Source: SIG636 sp045592105 (GTDB taxonomy: Bacteria; Bacillota; Clostridia; Oscillospirales; CAG-382). From it: a DNA stretch of 5,173 nucleotides. The notes under the pieces were generated by a model, which saw only the letters and a program-made list of their open reading frames with translations, was not told where the DNA came from and did no database searches. The translations under genes and the position numbers were made by a program. The stretch spans positions 1-5,173 of the forward strand of contig JAZNUB010000062.1 in the NCBI GenBank assembly GCA_045592105.1, read 5' to 3'. This document shows, piece after piece, positions 1 to 5,093 of the stretch (position 1 is the first letter of the stretch; each line of letters opens with the position of its first letter).

Positions 1-1906
1 CGTGTACCGCAAAGCTTACCTCGAAGCTACCGTCGTTTGCTTCGGTCTTTGCGCTACCATAGGTGAACGTGTGAGTTTTTACGGTGGTATCAGCAGTAAT
101 GGAAGCGGAATCATCAACGCCTGTATATACCATTAGTGCTACGTTCCATTGATCCTGCGCGTTCTCTGCATAACCCTTTACGGTGATGTTGCCCGTTGCA
201 GGATTGTAGATTGCCTCAGTTATGTCAAAAGGCATAGTTCTGCCGTTATCAAAGCTTGCTATGAAGGTTAGGTCGGAAGTAACCGTTGCGGGGAAAGCCT
301 TGTCCCACCCTGTGAAGGTATAGCCGTTGAAAGCAACGGGAGTGGGAACGGCGATGGTAGAGAAAGCGGTGCCGTTAAGCACGCTTGTATAAACAGCGGT
401 GCCGTTTAAGTAGCCGCCGTTGCCCGCCATAAAGGTTACGGTGTGCCAAAGGGAGGCATCGGGCGCGAAGTTGGCGGTATATGTAGCGCTTTCTGTAACC
501 GTTTCGGGTATGGTAACATCCCAGCCCGTGAAGGTATAGCCGTAGTTGGCAACGGGGGTGGGGATGATATCTGCATAATTAGAGCCGTACGGAACAACAA
601 CGGTTTTCTCGCCGTTGATGGAGCCGTTCTCACCTGCTACGAAATTGATGGTAGCGGTGAGGGGAGCTGTAGCAACCTCGTCAAAGTCTACAGTAACGAA
701 CTTGGCGGCAACGTAAATGCTGCCTGTAAGCACGTTTGCAGGGGCTTTGAAGGTATAGCTATAGTCGTAGCCGTTAGCGGAGGTGCGAACCTCGGAAAAC
801 TTAACGGTATGGTGTATCTTAGTAACGCCGCTTTGTGTGGGGTTGGAGGTATCAGCAACATTAGAAAGGAGCACAAAAGCAACATCCCATTGAGGCTGGG
901 AAATAGAGTTAGCGGTGCCCTTGACGGTGATATATCCATCCTTATATTCGGCGGAGCTAATGGGGATAAGAGAATACGTGTCAATAGAAGCGGGGGTGAA
1001 AACTGCGGTAAACTCAAGGTCGGAAGTGATTATATAGTCATCAGCGGGAATCTCAGGAGTCCAGTAAGCAAAAACGTAGTTAGAGTTGTTGGGAGTAGCC
1101 GTAGGGAGAGAGGAAACAGCTTTAGCCCAAGTGGTGCCGTAAGGAACGCGCATTTGAACGCCGCCAATGAGATAGCCGTTGGCGGAGGACTTAAATACGA
1201 TGTTGAAGAATTGGGAAGCGGTCCACTTAGCGTAAACGGTGATACCGCCAACAGGCATAGTGGCAGTAGCTGAAACGTCTGTAGTTTCGTCTACCATCCA
1301 TTTGCTGAACTTATAGCCCGTGCGGGTGGGCAGCTTATCTGCATCGGAAACAAGCGCACTCTTTATAGGGCTGCCGATAGCAACAAGCTGTTTATCAACG
1401 GTACCTGCGGTTGCAACACTTGAAGCGGTAGAAGCATCAAAGTCATCATCGCCGTTAGCATCGTAGTAAACGTAAGAGCTTACTGCGCCATAAGCCGGAA
1501 TATCGTTGTTGTTGGGCGTTTTAATAGAAACGAAGACAGCACCGCTATCACCAAGGTTGTAATCAGCGATCTTCTTGGTAAAGGTGAAAGTGGACGCGTC
1601 AATATCTCCGCCGGTTTTTATAGCAGAGTAGCCAACAGTAACAACGGTAGGCATATCCGTATAAGAGCCGCCGGGGTTTTTAGTATCGGTAACGCCTGTG
1701 TAAAGAACAATCGCAACGCTCATATTATCGTGGATTGCATACGCGGTACCGCTAACGGTAAGAACACCGTTTTCATAAACGGCATCCGTTATCTGGAACA
1801 GCTGCAAATCGTCAGCAGATGCAAATACGGTAGCCCCCGAAACGGTTGGAGCCACACCAACTATCATTAACAATGATAGCAGAAGCGCAATAGCCCTATT
1901 TTTCAT
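1..1906 (-). CDS. Secreted multi-repeat protein with InlB B-repeat/Flg_new-type modules and a second, unrecognised triplicated repeat (3' end missing)
   Basis: The frame is open for 635 codons from ATG at 1906 to the window edge, with no stop, so the C-terminus is missing. The start is fixed by GAGGGAG (1913-1919) upstream and by a signal peptide directly after it: MKNR, a hydrophobic core at residues 5-20, and a likely cleavage at ASA|DD (31/32). The mature part alternates two modules. Four InlB B-repeat/Flg_new-like units lie at residues about 164-229, 233-304, 417-481 and 487-553; the first has the classic MPVGGITVYAKW ending, and the last two have GYTFTGWD. Three copies of another module lie at about 34-147, 311-403 and 557-635+. 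An acidic loop DANGDDDFD (149-157) resembles a calcium-binding loop. The family is typically secreted or surface-bound and often adhesive. No catalytic motif is seen. A cell-wall anchor or dockerin could lie in the missing end. Secretion and repeat content are well supported; the function is unknown. Confidence 0.93.
   Translation of the reverse strand, partial: MKNRAIALLLSLLMIVGVAPTVSGATVFASADDLQLFQITDAVYENGVLTVSGTAYAIHDNMSVAIVLYTGVTDTKNPGGSYTDMPTVVTVGYSAIKTGGDIDASTFTFTKKIADYNLGDSGAVFVSIKTPNNNDIPAYGAVSSYVYYDANGDDDFDASTASSVATAGTVDKQLVAIGSPIKSALVSDADKLPTRTGYKFSKWMVDETTDVSATATMPVGGITVYAKWTASQFFNIVFKSSANGYLIGGVQMRVPYGTTWAKAVSSLPTATPNNSNYVFAYWTPEIPADDYIITSDLEFTAVFTPASIDTYSLIPISSAEYKDGYITVKGTANSISQPQWDVAFVLLSNVADTSNPTQSGVTKIHHTVKFSEVRTSANGYDYSYTFKAPANVLTGSIYVAAKFVTVDFDEVATAPLTATINFVAGENGSINGEKTVVVPYGSNYADIIPTPVANYGYTFTGWDVTIPETVTESATYTANFAPDASLWHTVTFMAGNGGYLNGTAVYTSVLNGTAFSTIAVPTPVAFNGYTFTGWDKAFPATVTSDLTFIASFDNGRTMPFDITEAIYNPATGNITVKGYAENAQDQWNVALMVYTGVDDSASITADTTVKTHTFTYGSAKTEANDGSFEVSFAVH
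2..1807 (-). repeat. Three copies of an unrecognised domain in gene 2, interleaved with InlB-B-type repeats
   Basis: The copies lie at 1466-1807, 698-976 and 2-238 (the last one cut by the window edge). Aligned by eye they share I-[TS]-x-A-x-Y, a short turn with Gly, [LI]TV-x-G-x-A, then a variable 7-9 residues, then a [WS]-x-VA-[FIL]-[VM]-L/Y strand followed in two copies by YTGV and D-[ST] (the middle copy has LSNV and DTSNP). A variable loop and a TFTF-like strand follow. The four InlB-B-type units lie between them at 1220-1417, 995-1210, 464-658 and 248-448, giving the order X-B-B-X-B-B-X. I do not recognise the X module. It looks like an immunoglobulin-like beta-sandwich, which is inference. 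Confidence 0.75.
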
Positions 1907-1912
1907 AAAACT

Positions 1913-1919
1913 CTCCCTC
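1913..1919 (-). promoter_or_regulatory. Ribosome binding site of gene 2
   Basis: GAGGGAG on the minus strand, 6 nt before the ATG at 1906. It is weaker than the gene 1 site but well placed, and it supports the start that gives a signal peptide. Confidence 0.8.
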
Positions 1920-2048
1920 TGCTTGCTGCGCCCTGAGAAAACGCACGAAACAAGCTAAGTCATTTATAGTTCATTTTGAACTGTTCCGCCTCGAAAAGCG
2001 AGCTTCGAAGCGCAACAGCGCAAAAAGCGCCGTTTAATGGAGCCGCGC

Positions 2049-2105
2049 AAACCGTTCCAACCATAGGATTAAAGATTCCCTACTGCATTTCGATTGAAAC
2101 GGTTT
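2049..2105 (-). ncRNA. Long hairpin in the gene 2 upstream region (candidate leader RNA)
   Basis: On the minus strand AAACCGUUUCAAUC (2105-2092) pairs with GGUUGGAACGGUUU (2062-2049) as a 14-bp helix with two U-G pairs. It continues, after an 8-nt one-sided bulge (2084-2091), into a 5-bp stem (2083-2079 with 2067-2063) with an 11-nt loop. The wobble pairs fit a minus-strand RNA better than a plus-strand one. No U tract follows, so it is not an intrinsic terminator. It lies about 140 nt before the gene 2 start. No known RNA family is recognised. Confidence 0.4.
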
Positions 2106-2136
2106 TAACTGAGTTCCATACCTAAAGCCCCTTACG

Positions 2137-2189
2137 GGGTCGGCGCGCAAAGCACGCCGACCCACGTGAATGCGGGTGATGCAGCCCGC
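2137..2189 (-). terminator. Two GC-rich stem-loops after gene 1 (terminator-like, no U tract)
   Basis: In the direction of transcription, 41 nt past the gene 1 stop, GCGGG/CCCGC (2172-2176 with 2185-2189, 8-nt loop) comes first. After 8 nt a stronger hairpin follows: a perfect 9-bp stem of 2137-2145 with 2155-2163, with two further inner G-C pairs. No run of U follows either stem on the minus strand, so a standard intrinsic terminator is not shown. They could end transcription partially, protect the 3' end of the gene 1 mRNA, or be a dispersed palindromic repeat. Confidence 0.4.
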
Positions 2190-2230
2190 CAAGCCTTAGC
2201 ATATAAGCATCAAAAGTTCGATATTATCTC

Positions 2231-4507
2231 TTATGCTACTATCTGACCGGCAAAAACGTCGATAACGTTCCAATCAGCAGCAGAGAAGTCGATATCGCCG
2301 TCAACGAGGTATACGTCGAAGGAGCTATAGCCGCTGGGATTGACACCCATATGGATGTAATAATTGCCGGAAGCATCCTCATAGAGGGAGAGAGGAAGAA
2401 TGGGAGAAAAGCTGGTTCTGCCGTCTTCGGTATGGCAGAAGATAACTACCTTAACGTTTTCGGGAATAACGTCATCATTAAGGGTTACGTAGAGGTATGC
2501 GTTAGCATAGCCCATAGTACCAACTTCACCCATTTCGAATCTGTCAATGGTGATGGCATTCTTTACAAACTTAGCGGTGAGGGTGATATCGCCTTCAAGA
2601 ACGCTATTGAAGTCATAAAGTTCATCGCCAACGTACCAGCCTGCGAAGCTGTAGTTTTCATCAGCGATAACATCGGGAGTTGCGAAGGTTGCACCTGCTG
2701 CTGCGCCGGAGGGAACAGCTATGGTAAGCTTTTCGCCTGCTGCGAGAACAACGGTGTTGCCAGCATCGTCCTTGCCTATCAAGGTACCGTTAGCGCCGCC
2801 AACGAAGGTTACGTTTACAGCGGAGCCGGTGGTCTTGAAGGTAGCGTTGATGGTGATGTTTTCAGTAATTGTTGCGGGAAGAGCCTTGTCCCAACCGGTA
2901 AACTCGTAAGCAGCGCCGGAAGCGGTAACGGTAGGAACGGTTATAGCGGAAGAAGCTGTGCCGTAATCAACGGTCCAAACGAGCTTGTCGCTGGTAGTGC
3001 CCTGAGCGCCAACAACGAAGGTTACGGTGTACTGGTTAACGGTAGCCTTGTAGGTTGCCTTGTAGGTAGCGTTGCCGGTAACCTTAACGATTTCCTTATC
3101 CCAACCATTGAAGGTGTAGGTGTACTGAGCAGTAGCTGCCTTTGTGGGAGCTTCGGGAGCTGTAGGAAGAGCGCCGTAAGCTACGTTCTCGGTCTTGAGA
3201 ACGGTAGTACCGTCTTCGTCAACGAAGGTGATGGTGTAGGTAACAGCATCGCCTGCGGTGAAGGTTGCGGTGTAGGTAGCGTTGCCGGTAACCTTAGCAA
3301 TAGCCTTGTCCCAACCTGCGAAGGTGTAGGTTGTGGTAGCGTCAGCGGGCTTAACGGGGGTAGCACCTGTGTAAACAGGGGTTTCGCCGTAAGCAACCGT
3401 GTCGGTAGCAAGAGGCTTACCGTCATAGTTATTCCAAGTGATGGTGTACTTATTAACGGTTTGGGTGTACTGAGCGGTGTAGGTAGCGTTGCCGGAAACC
3501 TTAGCAATAGCCTTGTCCCAACCTGCGAAGGTGTAGGTGTACTGAGCAGTTGCTGCCTTATCGGTAGTACCCTTGAAGGTAGGAGTTGCGCCGTAATTGT
3601 AGGTTTCGCTGGTGGACTTGCCATCAACAACCCAAGTGATAGTGAAGGTCTTTACGGTGTAAACTGCCTTAACGGTGATATCACCGGTAACATTATCAAA
3701 CGCCTTGTCCCAACCTGTAAAGTCATAGCCTGCAACAGTGGGAGCGGTAGGAGCAGTAGCTGCGCCGCCTTCAACAACTGTTACGGTGTCAATAACCTCG
3801 CCGTTCATATCAACGAAGGTTACGGTGTATTCGTTGGGGGTGGGTTCGGAAGGATCTTCGGGTTCGGTAGAAGCATCTACAACTTCGATAGCGAAGGTAG
3901 AAGGAACGGAAACATCATCATCGGGAGCAAACATTGAATAGGTGTAATACTGGTCAAAAATGCTAGCATATACCCATTCAAATTTTGCAGTACCTGTGGA
4001 TACTGCCTTGAAGGTTGCTCTAACAGTAAGGCTTTCCTTAAGAGGCTCGTCATCAACGAATACAGCTGCACCAATGGTTACTTCCTTCATGGAAGGAACG
4101 CTCTTGTCGAGTTCTTCTTCAGTACCTTCGCCGTAAGCGGAAACTTCTTCCCAAGAGGGGTCGCCGCCAACTGCAAGAGTGGTGCCGAATTCGTCAATGG
4201 TGAGGTATCTGGTATCCATATTAAATGCAAATGCATAGGCACCGGGATATACCTGACCGAGCTCATAGAAGTTATAGTTGAAAGTGAAGTCTACAGTGAA
4301 GGTTTCGCCAACGTTTACCTTTGCGGGACCCTTTACAGTCCAGGTACCTTCAACACCTTCGCTTGTGTTCTCACCGCCGGATTGGATGGTTTGAGAAACG
4401 GTATCAGCAGCAACAACTTTCGTTGCAAGTGTTGGGAATGCGGCAAACAGGGACGCAACCATAACAAAAGCAAGAACAAGCGCGCTGAAACGAGTTTTCA
4501 TGTTCAT
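2231..4507 (-). CDS. Secreted protein: cohesin-like domain followed by six InlB B-repeat/Flg_new-type repeats
   Basis: A complete protein of 758 residues ending in TAA. The start at 4507 is chosen because AGGAGG (4514-4519) sits 6 nt upstream; a second Met at residue 3 would be too far away. Residues 1-34 form a signal peptide (MNMKTR, a hydrophobic stretch to about 24, probable cleavage VVAA|DT). Residues about 53-212 look like a cohesin-type beta-sandwich: VNVGETFTVDF, then AFAFNMDTRYLTIDEF, then LTVRATFKAVSTGTAKFEW. An acidic Pro-rich linker follows (213-226). Six repeats of 60-85 residues follow, each starting YT(I/V)T(F/W) and containing a Phe-x-Gly-Trp core: 227-285, 287-347, 353-417, 422-488, 491-557 and 563-649. 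A different beta-rich domain closes the protein (650-758), which ends VFAGQIVA. There is no LPXTG, no C-terminal membrane segment, no SLH repeat and no dockerin, so it is probably released or held non-covalently. An adhesin or extracellular scaffold role is inference. Confidence 0.95.
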   Translation of the reverse strand: MNMKTRFSALVLAFVMVASLFAAFPTLATKVVAADTVSQTIQSGGENTSEGVEGTWTVKGPAKVNVGETFTVDFTFNYNFYELGQVYPGAYAFAFNMDTRYLTIDEFGTTLAVGGDPSWEEVSAYGEGTEEELDKSVPSMKEVTIGAAVFVDDEPLKESLTVRATFKAVSTGTAKFEWVYASIFDQYYTYSMFAPDDDVSVPSTFAIEVVDASTEPEDPSEPTPNEYTVTFVDMNGEVIDTVTVVEGGAATAPTAPTVAGYDFTGWDKAFDNVTGDITVKAVYTVKTFTITWVVDGKSTSETYNYGATPTFKGTTDKAATAQYTYTFAGWDKAIAKVSGNATYTAQYTQTVNKYTITWNNYDGKPLATDTVAYGETPVYTGATPVKPADATTTYTFAGWDKAIAKVTGNATYTATFTAGDAVTYTITFVDEDGTTVLKTENVAYGALPTAPEAPTKAATAQYTYTFNGWDKEIVKVTGNATYKATYKATVNQYTVTFVVGAQGTTSDKLVWTVDYGTASSAITVPTVTASGAAYEFTGWDKALPATITENITINATFKTTGSAVNVTFVGGANGTLIGKDDAGNTVVLAAGEKLTIAVPSGAAAGATFATPDVIADENYSFAGWYVGDELYDFNSVLEGDITLTAKFVKNAITIDRFEMGEVGTMGYANAYLYVTLNDDVIPENVKVVIFCHTEDGRTSFSPILPLSLYEDASGNYYIHMGVNPSGYSSFDVYLVDGDIDFSAADWNVIDVFAGQIVA
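2561..3829 (-). repeat. Six tandem protein repeats in gene 1 (InlB B-repeat/Flg_new type)
   Basis: The units lie at 3653-3829, 3467-3649, 3257-3451, 3044-3244, 2837-3037 and 2561-2821. Each has an opening beta strand (YTVTF, FTITW, YTITW, YTITF, YTVTF, VNVTF), a middle with a conserved Tyr-Gly or Val-Glu-Gly turn, and a Phe-x-Gly-Trp core. Five units read GWDK and the last reads GWYV. All end in a beta strand such as ATYTATF. This is the pattern of the Listeria-Bacteroides repeat family. The last unit is longest because of an insert around residues 578-605. Confidence 0.9.
3061..3538 (-). repeat. Nearly identical DNA repeats inside gene 1
   Basis: The 61-nt blocks 3271-3331 and 3478-3538 differ at one base. 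Block 3061-3121 matches 3271-3331 with about eight differences. The offsets are 210 and 207 nt, i.e. one protein repeat of 69-70 residues. They encode the GWDKAIAKVTGNATYTA region. A second shared block of 33 nt, 3110-3142 against 3527-3559, differs at one base and encodes KAATAQYTYTF. Such similarity at DNA level implies recent duplication or gene conversion and a potential for repeat-number change. Confidence 0.88.
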
Positions 4508-4513
4508 AAATTT

Positions 4514-4519
4514 CCTCCT
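4514..4519 (-). promoter_or_regulatory. Ribosome binding site of gene 1
   Basis: AGGAGG on the minus strand, 6 nt (AAATTT) before the ATG at 4507. It is a perfect match to the anti-Shine-Dalgarno core and decides the start between two nearby Met codons. Confidence 0.93.
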
Positions 4520-4529
4520 AAAATTATTT

Positions 4530-4616
4530 TGCTTTCCCTAATTGAAAACATACAGCACCAAGCCCGCCAAATAACGGACTTGATCCATAAGCGCAAATAA
4601 CACGCAGGGAAATGCA
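4530..4616 (-). ncRNA. Structured 5' leader of gene 1 (candidate cis-regulatory RNA)
   Basis: In the minus-strand transcript, UGC + UUUCCCU (4616-4606, with A4613 bulged) can pair with AGGGAAA + GCA (4539-4530), closing a domain of about 87 nt. Inside, AUCAAGUCCG (4584-4575) pairs with CGGGCUUGGU (4566-4557), a 10-bp stem with two U-G pairs and the loop UUAUUUGG. A weaker 4-bp hairpin at 4591-4605 has the loop GUUAUUU followed by G. The U-G pairs would be A-C mismatches in a plus-strand RNA, so the fold favours the gene's own mRNA. The closing stem ends 10 nt before the ribosome binding site. I do not recognise a known riboswitch class. The structure was paired by hand. Confidence 0.45.
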
Positions 4617-4652
4617 GAAAACCCCGCTATTTTTACACTTTTATGTATGAAT

Positions 4653-4681
4653 ATAATACAATATTTCCGCCCTTTTGTCAA
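4653..4681 (-). promoter_or_regulatory. SigA-type promoter of gene 1
   Basis: On the minus strand TTGACA (4681-4676) is followed by a 17-nt spacer and TATTAT (4658-4653). The -35 box is perfect, the spacer is optimal and the -10 box has one difference from consensus. It lies in A/T-rich DNA. The start point would be near A4646, giving a leader of about 139 nt before the gene 1 ATG. Confidence 0.88.
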
Positions 4682-4929
4682 TGGTTTTTTTCAGTTTATA
4701 TAGTTTTAACCTTGTTTTAACTTTATTTTTTTGTGCATTTTGCTATAGATTTTCTTTTTTTATTTCGCTTTTTGCTTTGTGATTTTTGCTGTAATTTGCT
4801 TGATGGTTTTTGTGCAAAACGCTCTCTTGTATTAATGTTTCGCATTTTTTATGTTTTGTAGACAATTTTTTTCGTTTTTTTTGCCATAAAACTTTTTATC
4901 AAATTGGCACTTTGCACAAAGCCGTTCGG
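4682..4929. other. T-rich non-coding region upstream of the gene 1 promoter
   Basis: About 250 nt with long T runs on the plus strand (A runs on the transcribed minus strand) and far lower GC than the genes. A-rich DNA upstream of a strong -35 box can act as an UP-type or bent element, which is inference. It holds TTTGTGCAAA (4809-4818) and its reverse complement TTTGCACAAA (4911-4920). A minus-strand frame open from about 5007 to a TAA at 4849-4851 could be the tail of an upstream gene, but the evidence is weak. No other gene is seen. Confidence 0.6.
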
Positions 4930-5009
4930 GATAACAACCTCCAAAACAAACCGTTCTTTATCAAAGACAGAACCTAAGACACACCATCCCCCAAGAAGCC
5001 AAACGGCTT
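4930..5009 (+). repeat. 80-nt direct repeat, copy 1 (library insert, probably genomic)
   Basis: This segment is identical to 5094-5173 over all 80 nt and lies directly before the adapter. It joins T-rich DNA on its left without a visible artefact, so it is probably the true genomic end of the contig. The base composition does change near 4921, so a chimeric join cannot be excluded. A short hairpin AAGCC-AAAC-GGCTT lies at its right end (4996-5009). Confidence 0.85.
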
Positions 5010-5093
5010 AAGTCGGAGGCCAAGCGGTCTTAGGAAGACAATCAACTGCCTCAACTCCTTGGCTCACAGAACGACATGGCTACGATCCGACTT
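5010..5093 (+). other. Sequencing-library adapter with barcode (MGI/BGI DNBSEQ), not genomic
   Basis: The 84 nt consist of a 32-nt arm starting AAGTCGGAGGCC (5010-5041), a 10-nt barcode TCAACTGCCT (5042-5051) and a 42-nt arm ending ATCCGACTT (5052-5093). The first arm matches the commonly used DNBSEQ forward adapter, and the reverse complement of the last arm matches the reverse adapter, as I remember them. The order and barcode length are those of the full circularised adapter. This part should be masked. Confidence 0.96.

Larger units (their letters stand above)
1907..2230. other. Intergenic region between the two repeat-protein genes
   Basis: A 324-nt gap with no plausible gene. From the gene 1 side it holds the GC-rich stem-loops and the long hairpin listed separately. 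It then holds a cluster of small inverted repeats: GCGC three times in a row (2010-2013, 2018-2021, 2027-2030), which allows alternative hairpins; a perfect 10-bp palindrome at 2002-2011; CTCG/CGAG at 1990-2002; and AGTTCA/TGAACT with a 3-nt loop at 1968-1982. No convincing -35/-10 pair was found on the minus strand, so gene 2 may depend on read-through from gene 1 or use a promoter I cannot recognise. Confidence 0.6.

Noticed and set aside
443..1273. 276-codon open frame on the plus strand
   Set aside because: It is antisense to gene 2 and has no ribosome binding site or recognisable domain. The minus-strand frame is open over the whole region and encodes clear repeats.
1968..1996. Promoter for gene 2 with TATAAA near 1963-1968 on the minus strand
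   Set aside because: No acceptable -35 box lies at the right distance, and the box overlaps the AGTTCA/TGAACT palindrome.
2084..2105. ATTGAAAC-type sequence like the end of a CRISPR repeat
   Set aside because: It occurs once, without an array or cas genes, and is explained as an arm of the 14-bp helix.
2137..2163. Standard intrinsic terminator
   Set aside because: The stem is strong but no U tract follows on the minus strand, so it is listed only as terminator-like.
2351..3937. 528-codon open frame on the plus strand
   Set aside because: It is antisense to the repeats of gene 1. Its Gly/Ser/Val-rich, repetitive product mirrors the repeats, it has no ribosome binding site, and the minus-strand frame has a signal peptide and recognisable domains.
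4382..4600. 72-codon plus-strand frame over the gene 1 start
   Set aside because: It overlaps the signal peptide, ribosome binding site and leader of gene 1 in antisense, and has no ribosome binding site of its own.
4723..4845. 40-residue, very basic minus-strand frame starting MRNINTRERF
   Set aside because: It lies in A-rich DNA, has no Shine-Dalgarno sequence, and its Lys/Gln/Ser content follows from the base composition.
4919..5009. 8-bp inverted repeat AAGCCGTT ... AACGGCTT
   Set aside because: It is short, spans a possible chimeric join and ends at the adapter. Too little to call a mobile-element end.
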